In this document: positions 1-12,132 of the stretch, one piece after another | How positions within the stretch are numbered: the first letter of the stretch is position 1 | How the letters are laid out: each line of letters begins with the position of its first letter | DNA from: Adineta steineri | Taxonomy: Eukaryota; Rotifera; Eurotatoria; Adinetida; Adinetidae | NCBI GenBank assembly: GCA_905250115.1 | Contig: CAJNOI010000091.1 | Span: forward strand, 248,001 to 312,000 | Direction of reading: 5' to 3' | Length of the DNA: 64,000 nucleotides | Translations under genes and position numbers: made by a program | Notes under the pieces: model-generated | Told to the model about the DNA's origin: nothing | The model's database searches: none | Seen by the model: only the letters and a program-made list of their open reading frames with translations

Positions 1-513
1 TAACTGGATCAAATAATTTAAATAATTCAGGATAACCACTTGTTTTCAATGTAAATAATTCATGTGATGAACCTGTCGCAATTCCTAGAATACATTTTTA
101 TAGTTTTGAAATAATCGAAATGAATTTTAGTTTTTTCTCTACCTATAGGAATATTATGAGTGGTTAAATGTGTTATAAGACGTTCAGCACCAGGTAAAAG
201 TTCAGCTGATGGAAATGCTTGTGTATAAAGTTCATTAGCTTTTATTAAAAATTCTTCATCAGTCATTGGCAAATTTAATTCTCCTAAAATTTAAATTTTT
301 CAATAGAAAATTATTTCAAAAAAAAAAGAATGTTTACATACGAATTAAAATTTGTCCAGCTTCTAATGACGATTTTCCCATCATTTCTGATTTTGTTTCT
401 GTACTAAAATTTTTTCCATATGGCGCACATATTTGTTGTAAACATTCAGTATAAATTGATTCAGTATCCAATAATAAACCATCCAAATCGAATATACAAT
501 GTGTAACATTCAT
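1..513 (-). CDS. PUDP: Pseudouridine-5'-phosphatase-like HAD hydrolase, N-terminal part (3' end off the window)
   Basis: HAD-superfamily phosphatase; by family resemblance it dephosphorylates pseudouridine 5'-phosphate in the cytosol. Exon 1 (513-342) begins with a HAD motif I signature, FDLDGLLLDTE, whose first Asp is the nucleophile. Exon 2 (283-143) holds the helical cap with PGAERLITHL. Exon 3 (84 to beyond 1) gives IATGSSHELF, the HAD motif II Thr/Ser region typical of HDHD1/PUDP. Introns are 58 bases each with GT/AG ends, and the phases join cleanly. An acceptor-like tract, ttcttttag, ends 5 bases before the ATG, as expected for a trans-spliced leader. The C-terminal half, with motifs III and IV, lies outside the window. 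Other HDHD1-type sugar phosphatases are the only serious alternative. Confidence 0.85.
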
Positions 514-1080
514 TTTTATCTAAAAGAAATCATTAAACCGATTTTTAAGCAATAGGATAGTAGGTTCATAGAGTATTAAATGGCAAATATAATGGAAAGC
601 ATCGGAGACATCTAAAGAATATTAAAATATTAGTTCGTTCTACTCTAGTCTTGCGATAGTTACTCAATGGCAATACATGAGAAAATACTTGTGAGCCAGC
701 TGTTAGAAATTTCCATAAAAATGGAGTGAGATTTTTTCTTTTTCAGAAAAAGTATCTCAAGAAGAAAACAATTAACATACGTGCTCTTACCTATTTAATT
801 ATAAATTATTCTGAAAGAAAGAATTTTCTACGATCCAAATAAAATACTAGAATATTGTTGTTAGGATAATGTGTATATTTGGAAAAAAATAGCAGTCAAT
901 ACTTTTCACAATTGTCATTCTGAAAAACAACAAACAGAGAATAAAATATTTCATAACGATAGTTTGTTCATGGCACAATATTGATTAAAAAAAAATGATA
1001 CTAAAAAACCACAAGAAAAACAAATTGAGATTCATAAAAATTTGTCGATTAAAATTTGTTGAAAGACAAAAATATTTCGT
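514..1080. other. Intergenic, no gene seen
   Basis: AT-rich spacer between the 3' end of the ZIP11 gene and the start of the PUDP-like gene, both on the minus strand. I see no open frame with coding character, no RNA gene and no clear repeat. Confidence 0.6.
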
Positions 1081-3259
1081 TTAATTAAATACAACATCTA
1101 ATACCATCATGATTGTAAACCCACCTGAAAAATAAATTCAATTTTTTTTGTCTTAACATTCTATTTTAAAAGACATACCCATTATCCACCAAGATGATTT
1201 TGTTCGATTTTGTCTATTAAAATAAATTGAATAAAACATTATTTTCTTTTTTTTTGGTCAACTTACGGACTGATTTCGGGAATAATTTCATTAAAAACAA
1301 CAAATAACATTGCACCAGCAGCAAACGATAGTGCAAATGGTAGTAAAAAATTTGCTAATTGTACAAAAAACACGCCCAAGATTCCAGCTACGATTTCAAC
1401 TAAACCACTTAATTGACCATACCTATCGAGAAAAAAAAGACAATAATAATTTTCATCATAGAAAAAACAATTATTAACAAACCAAAATGCTCTGAACGAT
1501 CCGATACCAAATGATCGCAGTGGTAGACTTATTGCTAATCCTAAAAAACAATTCTTTTATTAATAAATAACATCACTCAACATAAAAATTATAATGTGTA
1601 ACACGGAGAAGCTACTTCCTCAGAGAATAGAAGAAGGAAAATATCAATCTTTTATATGAAGGGAAATGCAATCTAGAAAATGTAAAAAAAAAAGGAATTC
1701 CAGCACTCTTATTCTATAAATCATTGTTCCTTGTTTTTTTCTCTCTCTTCTTTCTAACAAAAGAATTTTCTAGACCTTATTATAATAATACATATGACAG
1801 TAAATTTATTCATCTACAGTGATTGAATGACATGAAAAGTATTAGTTTTCGATTTCTTTTTTTAGAATAAGATTATTCACAAGATATTTTGACGTATGAA
1901 AGATTTAATTATAATCTATTCAATAATTTTTGGTTCTAACTTGACACATTTATTGATAAGAAAGAATGTTTTCCTAGTCAATATTTACTTTCTCATACGT
2001 AAATATTTGCTAGTTATTATTCATAGAACGGGAGTAGATAAACAAAATCTTATTAAAAACCGGACTTGATACATCCTATTGCATGTATAGATGAATTCAC
2101 GCGATAAAAGAATGTTAATAAAGACACATTAATAATGCGTTATGATTTTTTTAATTTAGATAGAAAAAAGAGTTTTGTAATAAGTTATTTGACACTGTTA
2201 ATATTTGTATAGAGAAAAATTATCATTTGTGTCGTTTAGGAACTAATTATTTTTGTCTCAATCATCCCAGCATGACAATATATAGTTTATTCTTCTGGGT
2301 ACTTTTACCTTCAGGAAAATTTTGAATACCAATCCCAATTGCTAAATTTCTAAAAAGGAAAAAACAAAAATAAAAATTTCATTTTTCTCAAATATTTACC
2401 GTGCATGATTGAAAGATAATATTGGATTTTGTGATGTTGGTATTGATCCGAATCCAACTCCGACGGCTAAACCTTCTAGAAAAACAAAACTATTTTCAAA
2501 AACGAAAAATAAAATCTTGTAACCAGGAAAATTGTGTACAGTAACAGCGATAATAAGTAAAAGTAATCGACGCCATTTTGCTTGTTCATCATTATGATTT
2601 ATTGGAAATTCTTTTACTTCTTCCATTGGACTATCACCAATAGGTTCATGAATTTTAATTTTAGCATCTCGATTTTGTTTTACACGCAAACGTATAGCTG
2701 GATTCATTTTTAAACTTGTCAATGTTCCTTGCTCAGGTTTTCTTTTGTATTCATCAGTTTTTTTATTTGAAATAAATTGAAAGACTTGTTTCGATGTTAA
2801 TGATGGTAATAATAGATCAGTCATATGAACAAATAAACCACCAAATAAAAAACCAATAATAACCAACAGAAAATTTAAATGCTTATTGATGTAATGTTCT
2901 TCACGAGCTATTTTAAATGCGGGATCAAGTAAACTCCAAAATGAAGCTGCAGTCATTACCTAAAAATATATTGGAGATAAAAAAAACTCCTTAAAAAAAA
3001 TATTCATACCCCAGCTCCAAATCCGAGACTATAATCAAGTAATTTTTGCTAGAAAAAAACAAACAATTATTCAAGTATAATTTAATTCAATAAAACGTAC
3101 GTTTGCCGAACGAAATACAAATACTAGAGATGCACCAGCGGCTGTAACAAGCCATGTAAATCCAGTTCCTAAATAAAATAATAGAATTTTTTTCTAATAA
3201 ATTCGCTTGATTTCTCTACCTAGAAGGCATTGAATAAATGGTGATTGATCTCTCAACAT
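1081..3259 (-). CDS. SLC39A11: Zinc transporter ZIP11 (SLC39A11)
   Basis: Multi-pass ZIP-family metal importer; ZIP11 members move zinc in Golgi or nuclear membranes. The gene has about eight exons. Exon 1 starts at 3259 (MLRDQSPFIQCLL), and the next exons give TWLVTAAGASLVFVF and LGFGAGVMTAASFWSL, a close match to the ZIP11 N-terminus. The two metal-binding helices are present: HNFPEGLAVGVGFG, where an intron at about 2477-2523 falls inside the PEG codons, and AIGIGIQNFPEGLAISLP, split by an intron of about 770 bases (roughly 1540-2308). The end of the protein carries FNEIIPEIS and a last exon FTIMMVLDVVFN. A long charged loop at about residues 85-140 separates the transmembrane blocks, as in ZIP11. 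The predicted length of about 345 residues is normal. The large intron is unusual beside the others, which are mostly near 50 bases. Confidence 0.9.
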
Positions 3260-3446
3260 TGATAAATGCTCATCTATCTATCCTTTTCTTTTTTTTGCTA
3301 ATTCACATATCCCTCCACATTTTATTCATAATGTTCAATAATTGGTTATTAAATTTCACCAATAAAATTCGACAGAAAGAACAAAAAACAATAAAGAAGA
3401 AATTGCACATATATTCCATATTGATTATTAAACAACAATATATAAA

Positions 3447-6400
3447 ATGAATGAAAATTCTTCATCAATTGATTTAAATACATTATGGGTTGAATATAAA
3501 AATCCTAATGGACGTGTAAGTAATGAAAATAAGTTTTGATTTCGAAATAAATTCTATTTTAGATTTATTTTTATAATGCAAAAACTCGTCAATCAACATG
3601 GACAAAACCAGAAGGACAACGTGTTATATCACAAGAAGAACTTGATCAATTACTTGCTAATCAAACAGAAACATCAACAAAAATTGTTTCACCAAATGCA
3701 AATGAACCCATCGATAATCAAACTGAAATAATCGAAAAAACTGTTCAATCACCAAATGAAAATCCATCGTCAAATTATAATCCATATTCATATCCACCAC
3801 CGTCATTAGGAATGCCATTTGGAGCATTTCCACCACATTTAATGCCACATATGGCACAAATGATGCAGAATGGTGATTATTAGATTTATAAAACTAGAAG
3901 AGACATTTCAATTTTCTTATATTTAGGTTTTCCAAGTTTTAGTTCAGTTCCACCACCTGCTCATTTACTTCGTTTTATGATGCCACCTTTTCTAAATGCT
4001 CAAGGAATTGCTGCTGGAGGAAAAAGTTTAGAAACACTTGAAACAGAATTACGAAAAGTTAGAATTTTTTCTAAAAAAGTAATTTTTTAACTATAATAAT
4101 ATTTTTTCGTTTTAGTTACGAGTACAATTAAAAGAACTTGAAGAAAAAATGGAAAAAGCTAATAATGAAGTAACTACTTGGTCAGAATTCAAAAATCCTG
4201 AAGGACGACCATATTTTTATAATTCGAAAACAACAGAATCTACATGGGATAAACCTATTGTATTCAGTGATGTTATTGGTATAACAAATAACTAATTTTG
4301 TTTTTTTCATAAAATTACATTTCTTTTTTTCCCCAGATATACAAAATCAACTTGAACATATAAATAAAACAATTCATGAGTCAGAAAAAGAAGCAAAACG
4401 ACTCGAAGCTGAACAAACTCTATTATCAGCAGCAACAGCAACAACAACAACAACAAATTCTAGTGATAAACAACAAACTGTTCCAGCACCTGCTTTTATT
4501 AGTGGTTTTACAGTAGAAAAAATGGATAATAATGATGTTCGACGTTTTGTAAGTATTGAATAAAATACATGATTTGCTCGATGTCGTCAATACGATCAGA
4601 TGTTTTCCTAGTCATTGGTCTCAAGAGTTTTCTTTGTCTATTTGTAAGATGATGAAAACATAGTAATATGAATAAATTTTGATTATGACTCTATATATCT
4701 CCAGAGAATTCTAGCTATGACTGTCTTTTTGAATCATGAGTGGGAATATATTAGTTGTCAGAAAAATATTATAGTTCACAGTTCAACAACAATAATAATG
4801 AAGAATTCTTATCGATCAGATATAAAATAGAAATCTGAATTAGTCAATAGTTATTTCGTTTATTTGTACAATAAATATCTACTTATTTAATATTGATTTT
4901 CTAGGGTGAAACATTAGATCGTAATCTAAATGATGATAAATCCAAAGGTAAATCTAGACCAAGTTCAACTAAACCTATACCTGGCACTCCATGGTAAATC
5001 TAATATTAAAATTTTTGGTAAATTTATTATTCATTTATTTTCTTAGGTGTATTGTATGGACAAATGATCAACAGGTATTTTTCTTTAATCCGACATCACG
5101 TACATCACTTTGGGATAGACCAGAAGAATTAAAAGGTTTTATTTAAATCTTTTTTTGTATATTTATTGATTGTTTTTTCTTTATTGTATAGGTCGTTCGG
5201 ATGTTGATGAGATGATTCGTGCAGCAATGCCACAACAAGAATCTACAGATAATAATCGAACAATAGCAACAAAACAAAAATTAGATTCAATTTCCGATGA
5301 TATTGAACCTGACGCAAAAAAAATCAAGTATATTCGATTTAAAATTGAATTTTTCAATTGATTTTTTTTTCTTTCTATTCAGATCAGATTCAATTCCTAT
5401 TATCAATAGTTTAAACAACAATGAAAATATTGATAATGAAATAAAATTAATTCAAAATATGAACGAACGCTCAATTAATAATAATAATATCAATACAAAA
5501 GAATCTCCTTATGATGCTGAATCGAAAGCAGCTAAACAGAGAGAATTAATTCCATATGAAACACGTATTAAACAATTTCGTGAAATGCTTGCTGAGAAAC
5601 AAGTAAATTAAATAAATAAAAGAATTTATTTTATTTCATATATGTATAGGTTAGTGCATTTGCAACATGGGAACAAGAATTAAATAAAATTAATTGTGAT
5701 GCACGTTATTTATTATTGACAGCTAAAGAACGTAAACAAGAATTTGATCGTTACACACATGGTTAGAATAAAACGAATTTTTTTTTCTATTTAAAAATAT
5801 ATATTTTAGAACGAGCTGATGAAGAACGACGAGAAAAAGAAGCTAAAATTAAATTAAAAAAGAAAAAATTTCATGATCTAATAAAAGAATCCAATGTATC
5901 AGTGAAGTAATTCATTATAATAGACACAAAATAATAAACAATATTAATAAATATATATTTATTTAGAACAACCTATAATGAATTTTCATCAAGACACAGT
6001 AAGGACGAACGGTTTCGAGCAGTTGAAAAAATACGTGATCGTGAAGCATGGTTTCATGAATATGTGCAAGAATTAAAAACACAAGAAAAAGATGGATCAA
6101 ATAAACATACGATCAAAGAAAAAGTAAGAATATTCTTCGTTCGATAATTTAAATACATTTGTATTGTTATCAATATTAATTTAGTACTGATAAGAATCTA
6201 ATATTGAGTATTTTATGTATAGTTGTATAAAAAATGTAGTTGATAATTATTAGAGAGTGTCGAATGCATAGAGTTATATAGAATTCTAGCTATTCATAGT
6301 TTTTCTTGGTATACTTCGTACTAAACAGAACTTCCATTTTCCGAGTTGACCATTGCGATAATGAAAAGAAAAGAGTTCATCGAAAACTGACCTGTTGGCA

Positions 6401-7891
6401 GTAGAGCCCGTCGGTCCGGGTCCGGATCGAAAGAAATATGTTATCAACATGGTATTTTTTATTCATTTCATTCAAAAGTCTTGAATTTATTTATAGAAAT
6501 AATAGAAAAAACAACTATCAGATTTCAAGTAGAAAAATTTACTGAGAGCTCTAAAGGTACAGTTCGAGTTCAGACCAGTGCTCATCAGGATCAAGTCCGG
6601 GTCCAAAACAATGTAGACCCGACGAATTCTAGTCCACAGAAACTTGGATCGTGCGAATTCCTTGGGAAATAAAGCATGAAGTGAGAATCAGTAATCTAAA
6701 CACGGTATCTTGATGTATATGAAGACATGTAATTGTTGACCGGAAAATGTTTTTTATTAATTTTAATAGAATTTTATGTGATTATGGTTAAATTGTTAGA
6801 CCAATTCAGAATATATATTTATTTTGATCTTTTTTAGTTGAAGAAAGATTATTTCTCGTTATTAAAAGAATTAAAAGTTGCCCAAGATTCATCTTGGTCT
6901 GATATAAAACGTTCCGGTGAACATGATCAACGTTATAAAGCTATTGAATCAAGTTCGAGACGTGAAGATTGGTTTCGTGAATATCAAACAAAACATATTG
7001 ATGGAATAACAAATTCATCAAATGATGTATAAAAAAACATTTTCAATTTTTTATTGAATGTTTTTTTTTTCGTATTATATATTTAGGCAACAAATGAAGA
7101 AGATCTTGAACGACAACGTGAAAAAGAAAAACAAGAACGTATTGATGCTAGTATAAAAAAACGTGCTGAAGAAGTTAAAGAACAATTATCTGGTTTTCAA
7201 CGTGAATTAGATAAAGAACGTGAACAATTAAAAAAAGATAAAGCTATTGAAAATTTCAAAGCATTATTAACCGATATGGTACGAACAGCTGATGCTGAAT
7301 GGAAAGATACAAAAAAAGCTTTACGAAAAGATCCACGATGGAATCAAGATATTGATCGTGATGAAAAAGAAAGTTTATTTGAAGAACATGTTAATTTATT
7401 AGAAAAAAAACGTAAAATGGCATTTCATTCATTATTAAGTGAACATTGTACATTATCATCAACATGGAAAGAAGTTAAAAAAAATATTAAAACGGATGTA
7501 CGTTTCGAAAAAATCTTTTCAAATGATCATAAACGTGATTTAGAAAGAGAATTTGAATTATATATGAAATATAAATATGATACAGCAAAAAAAGAATTTA
7601 AAGAATTGTTAAAAGAAACAAAAATTATTACACATAAGTATGTAGAATAATTTAATAAAAACGAAATCTTTAAATTTATTTATGTTTAGATCACTTAGAA
7701 TGATAAGAGAATCAGAAGAACAAAATCATTTACGTGATATTGAAAAAATTCTACAAAAAGATAAACGTTATCTATTATTAGATGTTATACCAGAAGAACG
7801 TTCAAGAATTTTAATGAATTATATTGAAGATCTTCAAGAACAAGGTGAACCACCACCACCAACAGCTTCACTTGATCGACGAAAACTTTGA
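3447..7891 (+). CDS. TCERG1: Transcription elongation regulator 1 (three WW, six FF domains)
   Basis: Nuclear factor that couples RNA polymerase II elongation to splicing; WW domains bind proline-rich splicing factors and FF domains bind the phosphorylated polymerase tail. About 15 exons encode roughly 910 residues. WW1 is [15 protein letters not shown] near residue 14, WW2 is [15 protein letters not shown], and WW3 is [16 protein letters not shown] followed by LWDRPEEL, which is specific to TCERG1 rather than PRPF40. A Lys/Glu-rich FF series follows (from about 5640), with repeated blocks such as [19 protein letters not shown] and [16 protein letters not shown]. The protein ends [15 protein letters not shown], matching the family's conserved tail. 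Most introns are 45-60 bases; the two large ones (about 4549-4904 and 6124-6837) carry no exons I can place. The ATG at 3447 is the first in frame, and a second in-frame Met does not occur nearby. Confidence 0.93.
6124..6837. repeat. Large TCERG1 intron with GC-rich degenerate repeat
   Basis: This intron is more than ten times longer than most of its neighbours. Around 6395-6430 and 6555-6640 it holds GC-richer stretches built on gtccgggtcc-type units (tccgggtccgg, aagtccgggtcc, agacccgacg). The unit resembles the arms of the hairpin at 8211-8262 (gggttcgggttcgg). It may be an old copy of the same small mobile family. The short open frame at 6481-6672 lies inside it, lacks coding character and has no ATG start. 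Confidence 0.4.
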
Positions 7892-9054
7892 AAAAAAATT
7901 TTGTTTTCATCTTGTTATTGTTGTTTTACTTTGTAATATTTTGTTTTCGTTTTTTCGACAGAGCAATATCTGTATGTCTCTTTGTCAAACATAAGAGTGG
8001 TCAATCAAATTAAACATAATTGACTAAGATTTGCAATGATTTATCTGTAAACAAAAATTAAACTAATCTTCAAGAATTAAACACTTGAAATTATATTCTC
8101 TTATTTACGGTATAAGATCTCGTGGCGTAACCAGAAATCATCGGATGAGTGGGCACCGCCATACCGGTTTTCAAAAAGCTAGTGCAGCATGTTTGTTTTG
8201 TCGTATAACTAGGCATGTAACCGAACCCAAACTTAGTTCGGGTTCGGGTTCGGTACATGCCTATGTATAACAAATATGCATTAGTTTATTTATTAAGCGT
8301 AGAAAAATATCTAAAGATCACAAGCCTATCATTCTATTACTAAAACACATCAATCATATAATCGATTATCTGACATTGTATAGCATTTAGTTTTTTTTAC
8401 TAATAGGATTTTCTGAAAATTCTTTCACATGTGGTCGATGAGACATTTGTAGAAATAGTAAGAGATGTTATTGTTTGTTTCGACCATAATAATTGCCGTA
8501 TAGAGTTTAAACAAACTATGCTTTATTAATAGTACTTTTATAGTAGAATAACTATTTACATTGTACTATACAAATCATTATTTCAAAGTTTTTATTTAGA
8601 TTTCCATGTTAAAATCAATTGTAAATTACATATATGTATTCATTTCTCATATTTGTTTGATATGATCAACCTTGATTGAAGCAATTAGTAGAATGTTATT
8701 TGACTACAGGAAATTATCATATGACATATGTCGACAACGATAAAAAACAGAAAAGATCATACTATTGACTAATTAATTATTGTCATATCCTTGAGGATTG
8801 AATTTCGATCCTCTCATGATTATTCTAATTAGTATCGAATTTATTTCTATAAATATCATTCGGTCAAATATATATAAAGGTTAAAAAGGTCAATGATTTT
8901 TCATAATCATGTCGACAAAACTTTTTTTGTAATCGAGTAATTAATGAGAAAAACCTAAGATATCCGAAACCATTTAAAAAATCATAATCAAAGAAAAACA
9001 CATGTAAATATAAATATAAATATAACATCGAATAAGATATGTTTTTTTTGTTAA
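7892..9054. other. Convergent spacer between TCERG1 and aldolase 3' ends
   Basis: AT-rich DNA between two genes that converge. No coding sequence seen. It contains the inverted repeat at 8211-8262 in a slightly GC-richer patch (about 8110-8275). Short open frames on both strands there are consequences of the palindrome. Confidence 0.55.
8211..8262. repeat. Inverted repeat / hairpin
   Basis: The left arm aggcatgtaaccgaaccc and the right arm gggttcggtacatgcct are reverse complements apart from one missing base. The centre holds a tandem ttcggg unit. Flanking bases partly extend the pairing (ataact and tgtataac). It could form a strong stem in RNA or DNA, and it looks like a small MITE-like element rather than a terminator. 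Confidence 0.6.
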
Positions 9055-10479
9055 TTAATAATTGTGTTCGACTATATGAAGATTTTTTTTAGCTTCATTG
9101 CTTATATTCTTTCCATCATATTCTCCTCTCGAAGCCGAAGAATTTGCTATAGCTCGTTTAAGAAAACTATGTTGTGCATTTGATTCATTCTCTCGTTTTC
9201 CACCCCATGCCTTCAATGCTAAATACAACGACAATTAGTATTCAAGTATGAAAGAAAGAAAGAAGTCAAACCTGATGCTTGTAATGCTCGTCCAAAGCTA
9301 AATGTTAATACCCAAGGACATTTTTGTTGATAGATTAATTTATTCATTTCATTTAAATTCATCGTTGCATCTTCTTCAGATTGACCACCACTAAGAAAAA
9401 CCTATTCAAAGAATTTCATTATTTATTCTTCTATATAAACATACAATTCCAGCTAAAGCTGCTGGACATGTTCGAGATAATGTTGTAATTGTAGCAAGTG
9501 CTTAAAATATATAAGTATAACAAAGACAAACCTTGAGTGTTATTTTTACCAATATCTGATGATTTAACTTTTTTCTTTGCTTCATGTCCTGGCGTAATCA
9601 TATTCTATAAAATCATCTACATAAATAAAATACAAAAACATTGACTTACTGGTTTAAGTAAACATCCTTCGAGATAAACATTATAATCCGATAAAGCTGT
9701 AAATGCAGCTGCAAGAACTTTTTCTGTTACATATTGACACGTATATATATCATGATCTCCATCAGGTATTACTTCAGGTTCAATAATAGGGACTAAACCT
9801 AAAATAGAAAATTTATTTAATTATTGATAAACAAAAAAAAACAGAATACCTTTTGCTTGACAAATGGATGCATATCGAGCTAGAATAATAGCATTATTTA
9901 AAATAGCTACTTGAGTTGGTTGATTTTTTGTTTGATTAATACGTAATACACAACGCCATTTAGCAAATCGAGCACCACGAGTGAAACTTAATAATCCTAA
10001 TGATACTTTTTGTATAAATCAATTGAACTTACAAATCTTCACAACGTTTTTCTAAATCATCAAAACCTAACGTTATTGTTTCATTTGTATTTATTGTTAA
10101 TGATTCTAAACCCTGCATATATTTATATAAGAATAACAATATAATTATTATTCTATAGAATTACTCGATCAAGTTTAATACCAGGTAGAATACCACTTTG
10201 AGTAAGCATCATAGGAAATGATATTGAACTATCATTACTTTGATTAAATGTTTCTTCATGCATAATAATTCCGCTAATATATTGTTGAATATTAGGTGTA
10301 GTAAAAAGGATTTGTCGATAGATACGACGTTGTTCAGCTGTATTTTCTACACCAATTGATTGAAAACGTTTAACTATAGACGATGGACTTTCATCAGCAG
10401 CTAATATACCTTTACCTTGTTGAACAATAAATTCAGCATTTTTTTTTAACATTGATTCATTCGAATTATTATGTATCAT
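9055..10479 (-). CDS. ALDO: Fructose-bisphosphate aldolase, class I
   Basis: Cytosolic glycolytic and gluconeogenic enzyme that cleaves fructose 1,6-bisphosphate to dihydroxyacetone phosphate and glyceraldehyde 3-phosphate through a Schiff base. Exon 1 (10479 to about 10166) carries [18 protein letters not shown] and [14 protein letters not shown], family hallmarks. Later exons give [32 protein letters not shown], and [15 protein letters not shown], whose Lys in LLKPNM is the Schiff-base residue. [16 protein letters not shown] and [16 protein letters not shown] follow. The C-terminal residue is Tyr, as required for full activity. About seven exons with short introns encode roughly 360 residues, the normal length. 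It converges with TCERG1. A TATA box lies just upstream, unlike most other genes here. Confidence 0.95.
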
Positions 10480-10507
10480 ATTCGTTTTGTAAATAATAAT
10501 AAATTCG

Positions 10508-10516
10508 CTTTATATA
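10508..10516 (-). promoter_or_regulatory. TATA box of the aldolase gene
   Basis: On the minus strand the sequence reads TATATAAAG, about 30-40 bases before the aldolase ATG at 10479. This implies a very short 5' leader, and no acceptor-like tract precedes this ATG. Strong, highly expressed glycolytic genes often use TATA promoters. Inference from sequence only. Confidence 0.55.
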
Positions 10517-12132
10517 GAACCCGCTAATTTTGAAATTTCTATTTTTTTTCCTATTGAATGCACATTTTAACATTCTGTATATATTTTCTAAATAGAATTA
10601 ATATCATTCTTTATGAATTATTCATGTCAAGAATTAGTATCAAGATTAAAAAATAATATGGATTCATTTATTACCATGTGTCTATTCTTATCATAGATAA
10701 TATTAGAATCTATCCTAGAATATTTTCACACATGTTTTCTAAGAAAACAATAACATAGATATGTTATGTCATAACATAATAAACTAATTTATTTTTAAAC
10801 ACCACAAGAAAAGAAATGCGCCATTTCATATTAGAATAAGAGGTCGATTTACATTTTATTATCATAAATAAATATATATATATTAAGCAAAAATAAGTTG
10901 AATTAGAAAATCGTTTAGAATAATCTATTTGACAACAAATATGACTTGAGAATATATGATAAAATTCTTCAATGAATAAATCTTAATTATGTTATAGTAA
11001 TTTTTTATGATAAATTACTCATTATTGTTTATAGAAATAACATTATGATTAGAATTGTACGCATTGTTTACATATGTGATTAGTTATTTTATGATAGTAT
11101 AGATACCCTTCGGAATGAAAATCGAATAAGAACATCATGCAAAACAAAACCGGAAAGAAGAAGAATGATTCTATCGTGATCTATCTATTTAATTTTAAAT
11201 AATCTGCTTATATATGATTATATTTATTTTTATTTTTATCGACAACTATATACTAATCATAACTAAATAAATTGAATGATGATGATATATAGATACTAGT
11301 ACTACTACTTTTTTTTAACTAGAATATTTAGTATTTAATGATTGATGACAGACATAAGATACTTGAGAAAATTTGATTAATAATTGTTGAAATGTTGATG
11401 ATAGTACTGTTTATTATTTTTTATTAGGTCAAAGTAACTTTATCAATTAATAATCTTCGAATTAAGAAATGATCTTTTTTTTTGCATTCGAGATTTTAAG
11501 ATAGGGAAGATAATAATCAAATTTTATAAGATGTAAAAAGACAACATGTGTAAGAATTATATATATATGTATGTTGCCTTATATCAAGTGCATTAATCAT
11601 AATCAATAGCATTAGTATTGTTGTAAGAATCGAAAAGATGAGGAAGGAGAAGAGAAGAAAGGAAAAAAAACTAAGCAAAGTATACTAAAAACGCTTTTCT
11701 TCTTTTTTTCTACTATTATTTTCTTTCTATTTCAGTTCTTCTCATCTAACTCTAACTCTATTTCTCTTTCTTCTTCATTAAACTACAAGATATAATGTAG
11801 TATATGATGTCGAATCAGGCATATGATATGACAAAACGAGAAAAAAGAAACAAGAAATTTAGAAAAGAAAGTATCTAAAAGCATTTATGATTGTAACTCA
11901 TAGCTATTTCTCTATTTTTTCTCTCTCTGTCTCTCTCTCTCGCTTCCCTTCCCTTCCCTTCCTTTTATCATATTGACGTCTTCGCTAGTTTATTGGTGAC
12001 ACGTAAAGTAACAGAAAAACTAGTAAAAATAGTACTGATGACAAAGGCGACGAAACCAACAAATCTATAGATAGATATACATATATATATAATAAAAGAG
12101 CGGGGAAAAAAAAGTCAAGTATTCTTAACTTA
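10517..12132. other. Divergent intergenic region
   Basis: AT-rich spacer between the aldolase (leftward) and arrestin-like (rightward) genes, so it holds both promoters. No gene was found. A pyrimidine-rich microsatellite with tctctctctgtctctctctc and repeated ttccc units lies at about 11920-11965, roughly 170 bases before the arrestin-like ATG. Confidence 0.55.

Noticed and set aside
3238..3450. Plus-strand 70-codon frame before TCERG1
   Set aside because: It overlaps ZIP11 exon 1 antisense and consists of AT-rich hydrophobic filler; the true TCERG1 start is ATG 3447 in another frame.
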